A stretch of DNA of 39,144 bases from Psilocybe azurescens (lineage: Eukaryota > Basidiomycota > Agaricomycetes > Agaricales > Agrocybaceae): the NCBI GenBank assembly GCA_023853785.1, contig JAJIRX010000029.1, positions 1 to 39,144 of the forward strand, in the 5' to 3' direction. Below are positions 22,501-32,978 of this stretch, piece by piece. Positions within the stretch are counted from its first letter, which is position 1, and the number at the start of each line of letters is the position of its first letter. The notes under the pieces were generated by a model. The model was not told the DNA's origin. It worked only from the letters and a program-made list of their open reading frames with translations, and searched no databases. The position numbers and the translations under genes are program-made.

Positions 22501-22954
22501 GGACGATACACTCCAAGACGGGGGCACCTTCGTCAGAAAAATGCAAGCCCGATTAGTCACTCTGGGAGGGAAAAAGTCAAGAGGGTGAAGTGATTAAAGG
22601 GAGAAGGAGGAAATGAGTCACCGCGGTAGAATTTGAGTATTGGCATACCGCGTGGGAGCTTGTGAAATGCTCAGCTGATGGGACACCCACTGTAAGTGCA
22701 TATTTAATTTTTCTTCGTTGCTTTCTCTTCGCCATCCGTCTCAATTAGTCTATACGCCAGATCTGATCAAATTGAAGCTATGATATTGCCATTGTCCCAA
22801 AATTGAGAACCTGCATCCTTCTTATCTTGCACCCTAGGTCAAGTCCGACCGAGCACTGCTGTGCACTCGATATCTGAGTCCAACAATGTTTGAGATCGAG
22901 GGAATTTGTTGAGTATTTGCGAGTTTATGCCCTATTTGGCACGGAAGATTGCCC
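22501..22954. other. Intergenic
   Basis: The upstream flank of the second F-box gene meets the 3' flank of the SWIM gene. No supported feature. Confidence 0.4.
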
Positions 22955-23599
22955 TTATTCGTGGGGAGTCTCCGCCTCTGTAGGAAATTGGCGTATGAAC
23001 AATGCCGCCAACTCATCCACACTAGTTGGTCGTATGATTGACATGTTCATTTGGCGGGCGATTAGAGCAGCCAGGATATGTTTGCACTAGCTTTATTAAG
23101 CAACGCATTTATATCGAACATGGGTGTAGCTGCATACCATAATGTGTGATTCCAGTCTCAGAACCGAATGAAGAAACGCGGGGCAAGAGCAGGAATACGG
23201 GACTGGTGATGTCTGAATATCGAGCAATACAGAATACGAAGAGGGAGATTCTCCCAAGATTATATTGGCGCCCGTCTCCGTCGATCCTAAGACTTCATAT
23301 TCGGTGTGTCCCCACGGAGTCACGTAATGAATGACTAGAATAGTATAAGTGAAATCAAAAGATACAAGAAACATCGAGATGCACCATTTCTGCGATCGAT
23401 AAGATCCAAAGCCGCAATAACAAGTTTTTCAGGAAGTATTGCACTCAGACTTGCAAGGACTTCGTTCGTTATAACTGTTAAATTTAATTAATATTGTATG
23501 GTGTAGACACTAGTTGACAGAGGAGAGCTTACAGGATGCGCTGGAATCGATAGTTTGAATTGCAGCACTTGCTAAAGCTAAGAGCTCTTCAGCTGGCAT
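22955..23599 (-). CDS. SWIM zinc-finger protein, SWS1/ZSWIM7-like
   Basis: Four exons on minus: 23599-23533, 23474-23385, 23334-23138, 23086-22955; phases agree and the spliced frame of 162 codons including stop is unbroken. Starts MPAEELLALASAAIQTI, then a helical block ILPEKLVIAALDLIDRRN, a beta section YVTPWGHTEYEVLGST, SYSVLLDIQ, and the SWIM finger: CSC in YSCSCPAFLHSVL, then CKH at the start of the last exon (MCKHILAALIARQM), giving CxC...CxH. Order and small size fit SWS1/ZSWIM7, the SWIM partner of Rad51 paralogues in the Shu complex that supports homologous recombination. It is one of only three visible genes here without any frame disruption. Assignment to SWS1 rather than another SWIM protein is from the WGH and CPAF blocks. 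Confidence 0.8.
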
Positions 23600-26076
23600 T
23601 TTAAAAGTAGGCTGGGGGATATAAGCTCCTTAGCAAAGCCGTTGACAATCTTGCTTTGTTAATGACAGAATTGCACTTCAAATTCTGCTTCCGAGTCACT
23701 ACATTCCGTTCATGGACATTCTCGACGTGGTAGGCAGTGGGCACGTTGATGTTTGGTTATTCCTGAGAGTTACTGAAGTTAAGATCACCTCAAAGAGTTT
23801 TTTTTTTAAAAAAAAGAAGGGACCTGGAAGGACGTCCAATTTACGTTGAAATTGCAGCGAAGATGTGTGGACTCTTGAGGAGATGGAGATTTTGATTGCA
23901 TTTTGATCAAGCTTGCGGAGTAAACTTGATAATTGTTTGGCAGCGCAGTCTATAGAAAACAAATATGTGCCTGGCTGTCGACGGACTGCAAATTTAAATG
24001 AACACCGCCAACACGACCAGTCACTATCCAGTCGCTGTTTCCTCTGATGAGCAGCGCCTGAGTATATTTTTGCTTACCTGTGAGTATTCGTGTTGGCTAC
24101 ACAATATTAGGAATCTACTGATAAACTGTATCTACATGAGAAATGTCGCATCCTATTCAAAGTAGCCGTCACTCTCCAGTCTCGGAAGCGTCTTGAAACC
24201 CCTGAAGGCCTGACGGCTCACCGAGATGTATCTAGATTCTACCGGACAGAGAAGCTCTCCTCCACGCACCACTCACGGTCGATCTTCGAGTTCCATGAAA
24301 GTCAATGTCAGGCTTTGTTACGGTGCTCCGACTACGCCCGCGACACGACTTGTAAGTATGCTTAATAAAACTTTCGTTTTGAGGCTGTGGCACTAGTTCG
24401 TTCAGATACGGTCCTATGAGACCCCAAACGTGGATTATCTCTAGAGGAAAAATGAACCGAAGACGTCTGCCGCTTGGCTGCGCAGCGGCAAAGTGGAGGT
24501 ATTTGGCAGCAGGTGACGTCTGCGTCGTGCTTTTTGGTCTGAGCGAATATCCACCTATATTTACGGATGTGTTTGCCATCCCGAAGGCTCCATTGGGTTC
24601 TGTTTTTCCGCCTTCTGGTCTACGTCTATCCGGCCGTGGAACCGTTTGCTATTTTCTGGATGATCAGATCACCGGTCCGAGTTAGTCATGCTATTGCCTG
24701 TGATCTACCTTTCGGCATTAACTGGCCTGCTGCGAACATTGCAGCTGGGCTCTCTAGGTCAAACTTTGTACATCTGGGGCACTGCCAGTGACCGATCGCA
24801 GCCGCTATGATTGCGACTGCCCGGGCACTCCAAATCATGAATTATCTGTCCTTTCCGCCTACGAGACTTCCCTCATGCTGAAGAGTAAGTTTGCAGATTA
24901 CATGATGATCTCATAAACCATTTCTTGCCACCATTGTCCAAAATAAACTGACAGCCGAAAAGTTATGTACTGGTACACTTACAGTGTTATATTCTTAGCA
25001 GTCTGGAGAAACGTGCCTGGTGACGATTCAACCGGTTTCGCCCTAATCCGTAGCGTGCCTTCCAAAGATAGAAACCGTTCAGGCATGTTCCTGCGTTGAT
25101 GCAAACAAGGCACGGTATGTAAATTAAAGTTTTCCACCAGAACACCGAGAAGAAGTCGTCAAAGTTACTACATCGCGTACTAACCGCACATACGCCATAT
25201 TGCATACTTATGTATCAGAGACTTGTCTACAGCCAATATCATATGTGTTAAAAATTGTGTTCTTACTAGTGGTCCGACGATATCGTTGTCAATGGGACAA
25301 TACAGAAGTAACATTGCCCTGGTGCTAGGATCAAACAATCACTCGACTGCCAATCTGTGGAAGAGTTTTTGAACGCAACATTAACCACCCATGTATTTTG
25401 TCGTACATACGCTGGTTACTGCATGAGATTGTGCTTCTTCAGAGACCAGGAACCATCCAAACAACAGTTGGCATACCGATTGGGGAGGACGCGACGCAAA
25501 GAAAGTGTTATCGCAAGGGTCTATATTATGACCCAGGTTGTTTTTTTTCTCTGGAGAAAAATGCATATCCTACCTGATTTTGGTATTTAAAGGCTAAGAG
25601 GTCGGGACAAGGAAAATAGATTCGAAACGCAGAGGTCTTCGGGCGCTTGAGATACTAATCGGGGATTCAAATGGAGATTGAAAAGCAATTGACGGCCGAG
25701 GTCTAATCAATTCTAAAAATAGAGTGATCGATTTCAGTGGACGAAAATTGAAATTGTTGTCCATGAATACCAATGTCCTCTCACGGCCTCTGCTGCGGAA
25801 ACGGACAGGACATGCATCAATCCTGATTCAAGAAGAAGCGGCTGGCATTGCGGCTTAGAATGAATTGGGAGTGAAAGGTGAGAACTATGGTACAAATAAG
25901 AGCGTGGGTACGCCTTTTGCCCATCATCTGTGGCTACCAGCCTGAGCTCACTTCCGTGGTTCACCTTGCCTCACTTACTGAGCTCCTGACGTCCGAAGGA
26001 GCCGCAACGCCCCTTCCATTCCCTTTTATCCCCCTTCCCATCGTTGACTACCTTTCTCTCCCCTTCCTGGTCCATA
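23600..26076. other. Gene-poor stretch with unassigned hydrophobic ORFs
   Basis: About 2.5 kb. A near-palindromic run of ten T then eight A lies at about 23798-23815. Plus 24567-24791 has a hydrophobic frame (YPAVEPFAIFWMIRSPVRVS), and minus 25205-24987 has another (FFSVFWWKTLIYIPCLVCIN). They point in opposite directions and neither has a recognised motif; they may be parts of a decayed membrane-protein gene. A pyrimidine-rich tract precedes the protease start at 26077. No gene is called. Confidence 0.35.
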
Positions 26077-28263
26077 ATGGCTCCTCTGGCCCTCGTATTG
26101 TCTTCTCTGCTTCTTTCAGGCCTCACTGTGTCCGCAGATCCTATCCATGTACCATTAGCACGTCGCTCACGGCGTCATATCGACGTCAACGAAGAGGCAT
26201 TCAAGCTCAAAGTCAAATACGGACTTCTGGACCGGAATACGACTTTCCCATTGCCTCCTCGTCAAAAAGAAAAAGAGCTAGCAGTGTCGGTATTCCCGTG
26301 GTTAATCAGGTGTGTACCTTACCAAAGCTACCTCTTTGCTGCTCTACATGCTGAAAATTGGCCTCAGGATGATGATTCGAGTTATTTTGGTAGTATAACA
26401 ATTGGCACGCCGTAAGTGTCCGTGTTTCGTTCAGACCAACAAGGCAGCATCGTGTTTGCAATGATCCGTAATTGCTGCGGAAATCCTGTCATTTGCGGCA
26501 GATTTTCCTGGGGTCGATCTTATTGCCAGCGTTGAATCAGCGAGGTTAATGTCCATCGCAAGTGCTTGGCAATAACAAAGGCATATTGGGTCATGTGGAG
26601 GCTTGACCGGCTCTTATTCTCCTTCGTTGATGCTTTGGTCGCCATTAACAAATCTGACCGACACGATATCCCATTTCTAGTCCACAGTCCTTCAATGTCA
26701 TTTTGGACACTGGATCTTCTGATCTCTGGGTTCCCGTCTCTCCGTGCCTACAGTGCGACCAGAACTCAGCCCGGTGTCGTCGTTGCGATTCATCCATGCC
26801 CCTATTCCAATCTTCAAACTCCTCCTCGTTCCAAGCCTCCAACTCTCTCAATCCCGATGTGGAAATCCAATACGGCTCGGGTGCAGTCTCGGGATCCCTT
26901 GCATCAGACTCTGTGACGATGGGTGGATTCACAATACCTTCACAGACGTTCTGTACGTCTCATCCCCGTTTCTATACTTCTCAACATCTGACTTACTACG
27001 AATAATACCAGTGACCGTTACGAAACTTACTACTGATCTACTCGACGGTACCGTGTCTGGAATCATGGGTCTTGCCTTCTCCGCCATCGCTAATACGCAC
27101 GCGACACCATTTTGGCAAGCGGTATCAAATGCTGGGCAACTTTCGTCTCCAGAATTAAGTTTCTGGCTCACCAGAGCCGATCCTAATTCTCAATCGACAG
27201 ATAACCCTGGTGGAGTATTCACATTTGGGGGAACTAACTCATCACTTTTCACCGGCAACGTCGACTTCAACAACATGCCCAGTAACAGCCAACCCACATT
27301 CTGGCTCCAAAGCCTGTCAGGCGAGTCTTCCTTAGTCTGGCGTGGTGTAATATTTGTCTCTGATTAAAATTTTAAAATTTAGCTGTCACTGTAAATGGGA
27401 AATCCGTTTCGATTACTGGAGGGGACAGTGCAGTCTCCGCCATTGATACTGGCACTACTTTGATTGGCGGGCCTACAGCAGATGTCGCTGCAATTTGGGC
27501 TGCTGTTCCTGGATCTAGCCCGTCTCTTGATAATCCTGGATTTTTCGGTTTCCGTAAGTCTCCTTGGTTGCGGTAACTTACTAGTATTCACATCTATGTT
27601 TAATACAGCCTGTACGACTGATGTTACTGTTACGATGTCGTTTGGTGGCAAAGCATGGCCCATCAGCACACAGGATATGAATACTGGACCTGCAACGCGC
27701 GGTAGTTCGACGTGCTTGGGTGCTATATTCGATCTCAGTATGGGCACTAACATTCCTGCTGGGTCTGGAAATCCAAACTGGGTAATCGGAGATACTTTTT
27801 GGTTAGCCCCCTTTATCTCGCTTGATTGGATTCCATTGCTGACGCATCTGTTATCTATTTCTTCTCGACGTGGCTTGATGTACTCGTAGAAAAATGTATA
27901 TACCGTCTTCCGAGCGTCATCGCCACCCGCGGTAGGGTTTGCGCAACTTTCTAGTCTTGCAGGCGGATCAGGTGCGGGACCATCTGCGCCAGCATCGACG
28001 TCAAGCACATTACTCACAGGATCCTCCTCCATCCCCTTCACCATACCGCCCACTGTTTCTGCCATTCCAGGAGCCCCGAGCTCTACTCCCCCTGGTAGTA
28101 ACGACAGTACCAGTATGTACCTGTCTCGCGTTTTAGCCGGTATTTTGTTATTCTGTTCTGATCACATCCTCCCATGACCTTTAGGTTCCGCTTCAACAAC
28201 TGGAATCACGTCACTTGTGGTACTTGTATCCCTTTAACCACATTTATGACAGTAATCCTTTGA
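26077..28263 (+). CDS. Secreted pepsin-type aspartic protease A (family A1)
   Basis: Exons: 26077-26309, 26368-26411, 26681-26952, 27012-27320, 27383-27553, 27609-27800, about 27890-28111, 28186-28263. Signal peptide MAPLALVLSSLLLSGLTVSA; basic propeptide (HVPLARRS, NEEAFKLKVKYGLL); TIGTPPQSFNVILDTGSSDL with the first catalytic Asp; four-cysteine insert CLQCDQNSARCRRC; flap YGSGAVSGSL; second DTGTTLIGGP; a Ser/Pro/Thr stalk; hydrophobic end TSLVVLVSL, suggesting a GPI anchor. Closest type: polyporopepsin. Intron 4 uses a GC donor (TCAG|GCGAGT), where copy C has GT. Shifts: 26240-26275, T5 27796-27800, and near 28232, where the written frame stops at 28235-28237 but the paralogous frame runs to 28261-28263. 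First of three tandem copies. Confidence 0.88.
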
Positions 28264-29351
28264 AGGCGCTCTTCAACATGGTCGGAGAGTGCATGCCACA
28301 TACCTTATAACGACTCAAACAGACTTGAACACTTACTGTTCCTTTGAAATGTGTGGTGTATAAAATTCGGAATGCATTGTAAAGACTTTCATAGAAATGA
28401 TATAACAAGAGGTTGGATGTCACTTGGTCGCAGCGTGGAAGTGGACTGTTCTTTGTATACTGCTTTGTATTTTTATACCAATTTGACTGTGATACCGCTA
28501 TGATATCGTAACTGAGTTCACCGTTTCAAGAAATGATGGGTATCAGTGCTTCGGTCAGAGTCCGATCCTCGAAGATGATGTTGGGACGATGTTTAAAGTT
28601 TTGTCGGAGACAAGCTCGTAGAACACGTCTCTCTGGCAGTAGAGTGATGTTGGGAGGACGCGTCATTGACGCATCACGGTCGCCCTTTGATGTCGTTTGG
28701 TAAGTCGCCTTGGTACGATGATAGGCTGCGAAGAAGTTCCAAATGAGAGGAACGACTCGGCGAGGCGTTTCATGAGGGCCAACTAACTCCTGAGGGCAGT
28801 CTTATTTATGCGTAGAAATTGTTTACGTAATTATCGCTTTGAATTTTTACCTTAGTGGTCCTTGAAATGAACTTTGCTTAGAGCGCTCGAGGAGTGGCCG
28901 CACTCTGCCAACAAGATCTTCCTCTAAATGTATCTGCACTGGTCGAATCTATTGTCTTAGTGGTCTGATTGATTTTTCTCAGCAAAATTCTCATAACCAA
29001 TATCAGTCAAAGCCGTTACATCATGCCGAGTTTGCAGATGAGCGCGGTAAGTACGCGCACTGGATGTTGTATGGCTGTGTACAAGGCCAGTGCATCTTGT
29101 TGCACCCGATATCCGGCGCAGCAGAGATATACTGACAAAAATATAGAGGACAAAGATCGAACGGGCTGGGATAGCTTACCGGGTAAGTCCTCCATTTGTT
29201 GATTATAAAGTATATGGAGTCCGCAGTCCTCAGTTTTTAACTCCAGTTTCTTCTTCAGGGCATCAAATTCCGATGGCTGCCACGATCTCTCGGTCTTCCA
29301 GTCCTATAACAACTGCTGCAATCTTTCTCCTATCGTTACTTGTTCTATGAA
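28264..29351. other. Intergenic between proteases A and B
   Basis: About 1.1 kb. At about 28660 there is a perfect GCGTCA-T-TGACGC inverted repeat, which could be a bZIP-type site, but that is only pattern resemblance. Open frames at 28969-29202 have no motif. No gene called. Confidence 0.4.
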
Positions 29352-31506
29352 ATGCCCACCCTATTAGCAATCAGCGCATTTGCTTCTTTGACTCTCTCTT
29401 GTTTTACTGTTTCTGCAGACCCTATACATGTCTCGCTCACCCGTCGCTCGGGACAGGGTCTAAATGTCAACGAAGAGGCTAGGAGACTGAAAATTAAATA
29501 TGGACTACTGGACCCGAATTCTCTGCTAGCAATTCCCTCTCATCCAAGCAGAAGAAGGGCCAGTAGCGTTGATATTCCAGTAATCAATGAAGTACGTCTT
29601 TTGCCATCATCTCTTTCTTTTATTTACCTGGATATAGGGTGCAGACACGAGTTATATCGGAAGTCTTACAATCGGCACTCCGTAAGTACCTACAAAGCCG
29701 TCCGTTACTCTTGAAGCAGCAGAACGGGATGCATTCTTTGCCATGAGCACCGGGCTCTGTTTACACGTTCCAAGTTTATCCCTGTTTTGTGGCGGCGAAG
29801 AGTTGATTCGAGCGTCAAAGAAGGTCTACAACAATGAACCTGGCTCAGGAGGCTTTGACATTGTCGGGACTCTTCTTTGGTTCCTTTGAGGATTTCTTGC
29901 CAAAAATATGCTGACGAGATGTTCGTTGAATTCACAGACCTCAATCCTTTGAAGTCATTTTAGATACTGGCTCTTCCGATTTGTGGGTTACAGTGGCCCC
30001 CTGTCAGGTATGTCAAGGGACCAACATCGACCAACAATGTCAGTCATGCGACGCATCGACACCTCTCTTCAAGTCTTCGAGCTCTTCCACGTTCCAGTCC
30101 ATTTCAACCTCCTCCGACGTGCAAATCTCATACGGCTCAGGCTCTGTCATTGGCGCGCTATCGACAGATACTGTGACAATGGGCGGGTTTACGGTACCTT
30201 CTCAAACATTCCGTACGATTTTTCTCCACTGAATGAACAAGATCTCGGCTCAACATTGCATCTTACTGACAGTATCAGTTACAAGACTCACCCCGATATC
30301 GCCGATGGGTCGGTGTCTGGAATCATGGGACTTGCCTTTCCTTCTATATCCACCACACGTTCGACTCCTTTTGGCAAGCTCTTTCCAATGCTGGTCAGCT
30401 TTCCTCCCCAGACATGGGATTCTGGCTGCAGAGAGCCAATCCGCAAGCTAAGACACAGTCGGATCAAACTGCAGGTGGTGTCTTCACCCTGGGGGAACGA
30501 ATTCGTCACTTTTTGCAGGCGATATTGATTTCAACAACATACCCATTAGTACACCCACATTCTGGCTTCAGACGGTATCAGGTAAAGTCTGTTTGGCAAA
30601 AGAGAATTCTGGGATACATATTCTTACTGATTGTTAACTTGCTACACCTAGCCGTTACTGTTAACGGCCAGTCTATCGAGATTTCTACAGGAAATGCTGC
30701 ACTTGCTGCGATCGATACTGGTACCACGCTCATCGGAGGTCCATCCGCTGATGTCGCTGCAATCTGGGCAGCTGTACCTGGATCTAGTTCAGCAGGCGAT
30801 ACCAATCCTGGATTTTTAAATTTCGTAAGGCTCCTTTTTCGACCTGAGTCTGAGTATCGCCTAATTTCTAATGGTTCATTCAGCATGCAGTACTGACGTT
30901 ACTGTCACCCTCTCCTTTGGTGGACAATCTTGGCCAATCGCTGTGCAGGATATGAGTCACGGTGCAGCCAACCCTTCCGGTTCGCTATGCCTAGGCTCTA
31001 TATTCGACATCTCGCAGGGTACCAATGTACCTGTCAGCTCTGGCAATCCAAACTGGATCATTGGAGATACTTTTTGGTGCGTCGTCGTGTCTTAGGCTTT
31101 TCTCAAAGTGATGCTAAGTACCGTCCTTTGGATTTTTCTCATTTTTCTTAGAAAAATGTCTATACTGTATTCCAATCGTCTCCGCCTGCGGTTGGGTTTG
31201 CGCAGCTTTCTGCTTTTGCTGGGGGATCAGGTGTGTCATTGTTTTTGAAAACACCACAATCCAGCATATTCCTCGTCATTCTTCTAAAACAACGATCGTT
31301 CGTAGATACAGTCACATCAACAGGCTCGTCAAGCTCTAAGACAAAAACAGGTGATGCGAAGACTGGTATGTCATGACTTGCAGCTTTTTCTGTTAAGCTG
31401 GTCCGACCCTTGTTGACCTATTTCTAGTCCATGCCATGACAAAAAGGCCGCGCTATTAACAATCCTAGCACCCTTGCTGAGTACCTTCGCGACCGTTATT
31501 CTTTGA
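29352..31506 (+). CDS. Secreted pepsin-type aspartic protease B (family A1)
   Basis: Exons: 29352-29591, 29638-29681, 29938-30212, 30273-30581, 30652-30824, 30884-31076, 31152-31230, 31306-31365, 31428-31506. Starts MPTLLAISAFASLTLSCF, then propeptide (RRSGQGLNVNEEARRLKIKY, RRRASSVDIPVIN); this exon is unbroken here, unlike in A and C. SFEVILDTGSSDL holds the first Asp; insert CQVCQGTNIDQQCQSC; flap YGSGSVIGAL; DTGTTLIGGP holds the second Asp; GNPNWIIGDTF precedes the last conserved exon (KNVYTVF, VGFAQLS). The tail ends in LLTILAPLLSTFATVIL, a GPI-type hydrophobic end. One-base losses: T4 30369-30372 (PF|WQ), G5 30491-30495 (TLGG), the 3' side of exon 5 (30824), T5 31071-31075 and A5 31441-31445. 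ATG 29352 gives the complete signal peptide. Confidence 0.85.
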
Positions 31507-32273
31507 AACACCACTTGCAGCATATTGACATTCACTCGCGCGTGTTCTCTTCCCTTTGAAACATTTCCAAATCCAACATGTATTTATAAATTGCATGGAC
31601 TCATTACTGTACAGCGATTATAGCGGTGTTCTAAGATCTTCATTCCAATAATATCAAACCAAGGATAATTCTTCTTCGCAACTTTCAAACATAGCACTTT
31701 GTTAGGTAGTTCGATAGTCAGACCCCAAGAGCATGTTCTAGTATGCGTTTACCGGGTTCCTTTGCACGCACCGGCGCGTATGCTATCGACACCAGCTGAA
31801 ACGAGCTTACCGGTCAGTAAGCGTGGGTTGAAACATTAGTTTGCCTATAGGCGCTCATCATGGGGTTACCAGTCTGCATCTGGTTGACTGCTGTTGCCAA
31901 TGTGTCTAAAATCAACAGCAGCAAATTGGCGTTATCCACATCCTTGTATGACATATATATATATAAACGCCATGTTCGCTGGGTCTTCTGATTCTGACTG
32001 TCCAGATGATGAAGTTGTCGAGCGGCTGCAACTGATTTGTATTTACCCTACTACTTCCCTCACTGACGATGATCAGTTGTATATGCCGATGTTCACGTGA
32101 CAATAGCTGAAGAGACTACTCCGCAGCTCAACATCATCATGCTTGAAAGTAGTCTGTAGCTTGGTAATCCCGCCGCCAGATTCGGGCTAACAGTCCTTTC
32201 AAGGCACCGATGAGCAAAAGAGATGAATGATAGCTCGCCAACAAAGATGCATCAATACCACGGCTGATCGCCA
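31507..32273. other. Intergenic between protease B and an unassigned ORF
   Basis: No gene seen. A short (AT)n stretch (CATATATATATATAAACG) lies near 31951-31967. The 3' flank of protease B occupies the first part. Confidence 0.4.
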
Positions 32274-32777
32274 ATGTCAGGTTTTGCTTTGTTGTACTTC
32301 GATATCAAGAGTAGATTCAAATCAGAATCTTCTGAGTCAAGAGCAACTATTGAACTTGACACCACCCTTATAGACAGAGATGATGTCACACTCCCTCATA
32401 CGATTCCAGGACAGAAAGGCGCGGAAGAGCTTTGAACGCCAGAGCCCACTGCTCAGTTCAAACTTCATGCCTATTCAAGTTTTGACAATCGTCATGGACA
32501 ACAAGGGTATTCAGAGCTTGAAATCAACAACAAAATCAACTGCCGCTTTGATGCCGATTGTCCAAAAATAGACTATCTCAAAGCCGCAGACCCCAATGGT
32601 CTCAGTGGTACAATGTCCTCGCCCTGTCGAGCATTCCAACAAGTCGAACAAATACAATTACACACCTTTGTCACCGCCTTCAGCCTGTGCGGCGCCGTGG
32701 ACAAGATCGACCAAGACTCAGAAATCAGATCACGAAGCAACCGGTACGGAGTGAACAATGCCAGTGACTATTTATAA
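32274..32777 (+). pseudogene. Unrecognised 168-codon frame with one internal TGA
   Basis: From ATG 32274 one plus frame runs to TAA at 32775-32777 with a single stop, TGA at 32433-32435. The first part reads MSGFALLYFDIKSRF ... IELDTTLIDRDDVTLPHTIP; the second TAQFKLHAYSSFDNRH, DADCPKIDYLKAADPNGLSG, AFQQVEQIQLHTFVTAF, NRYGVNNASDYL. Codon composition and residue mix look coding, but I recognise no family. It is unrelated to the flanking proteases and lies in their spacing. It may be a broken gene, part of a spliced gene, or chance; the four cysteines and the lack of a hydrophobic leader argue against a secreted protein. Confidence 0.35.
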
Positions 32778-32978
32778 AGCTATGCGTGGGTATACACCAT
32801 TTGTACATCATTGAAAGAGTCCACATCCGTGGAGGACACTCCTCACTTTCATACTCAAATCTCACCTACTTACGAGGAGTCAACGTCCGGCAGAGCCACG
32901 ACGCTCCACTCATTACACTCACTTCCAGTTCATTTATAGTACTCTGCTGCGGGCCATCCTTTCAAGTTCCTTTAGACC

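Noticed and set aside
23798..23815. T10-A8 run as a terminator
   Set aside because: Not a eukaryotic terminator type, and no gene end is positioned at it; better seen as a low-complexity run.
24232..25205. Membrane protein gene
   Set aside because: Hydrophobic frames lie on opposite strands, lack family motifs and cannot be joined by credible splice sites.
27379..28065. 228-codon minus-strand frame opposite protease A
   Set aside because: It spans plus-strand exons with both catalytic and C-terminal motifs and their introns; long only because of codon bias on the other strand.
28655..28680. GCGTCA-T-TGACGC as a regulator site of protease B
   Set aside because: Single occurrence about 700 bases upstream, not seen before proteases A or C; chance cannot be excluded.
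31951..31967. (AT)n stretch as a TATA box or origin
   Set aside because: Simple repeat without a gene start at suitable distance.
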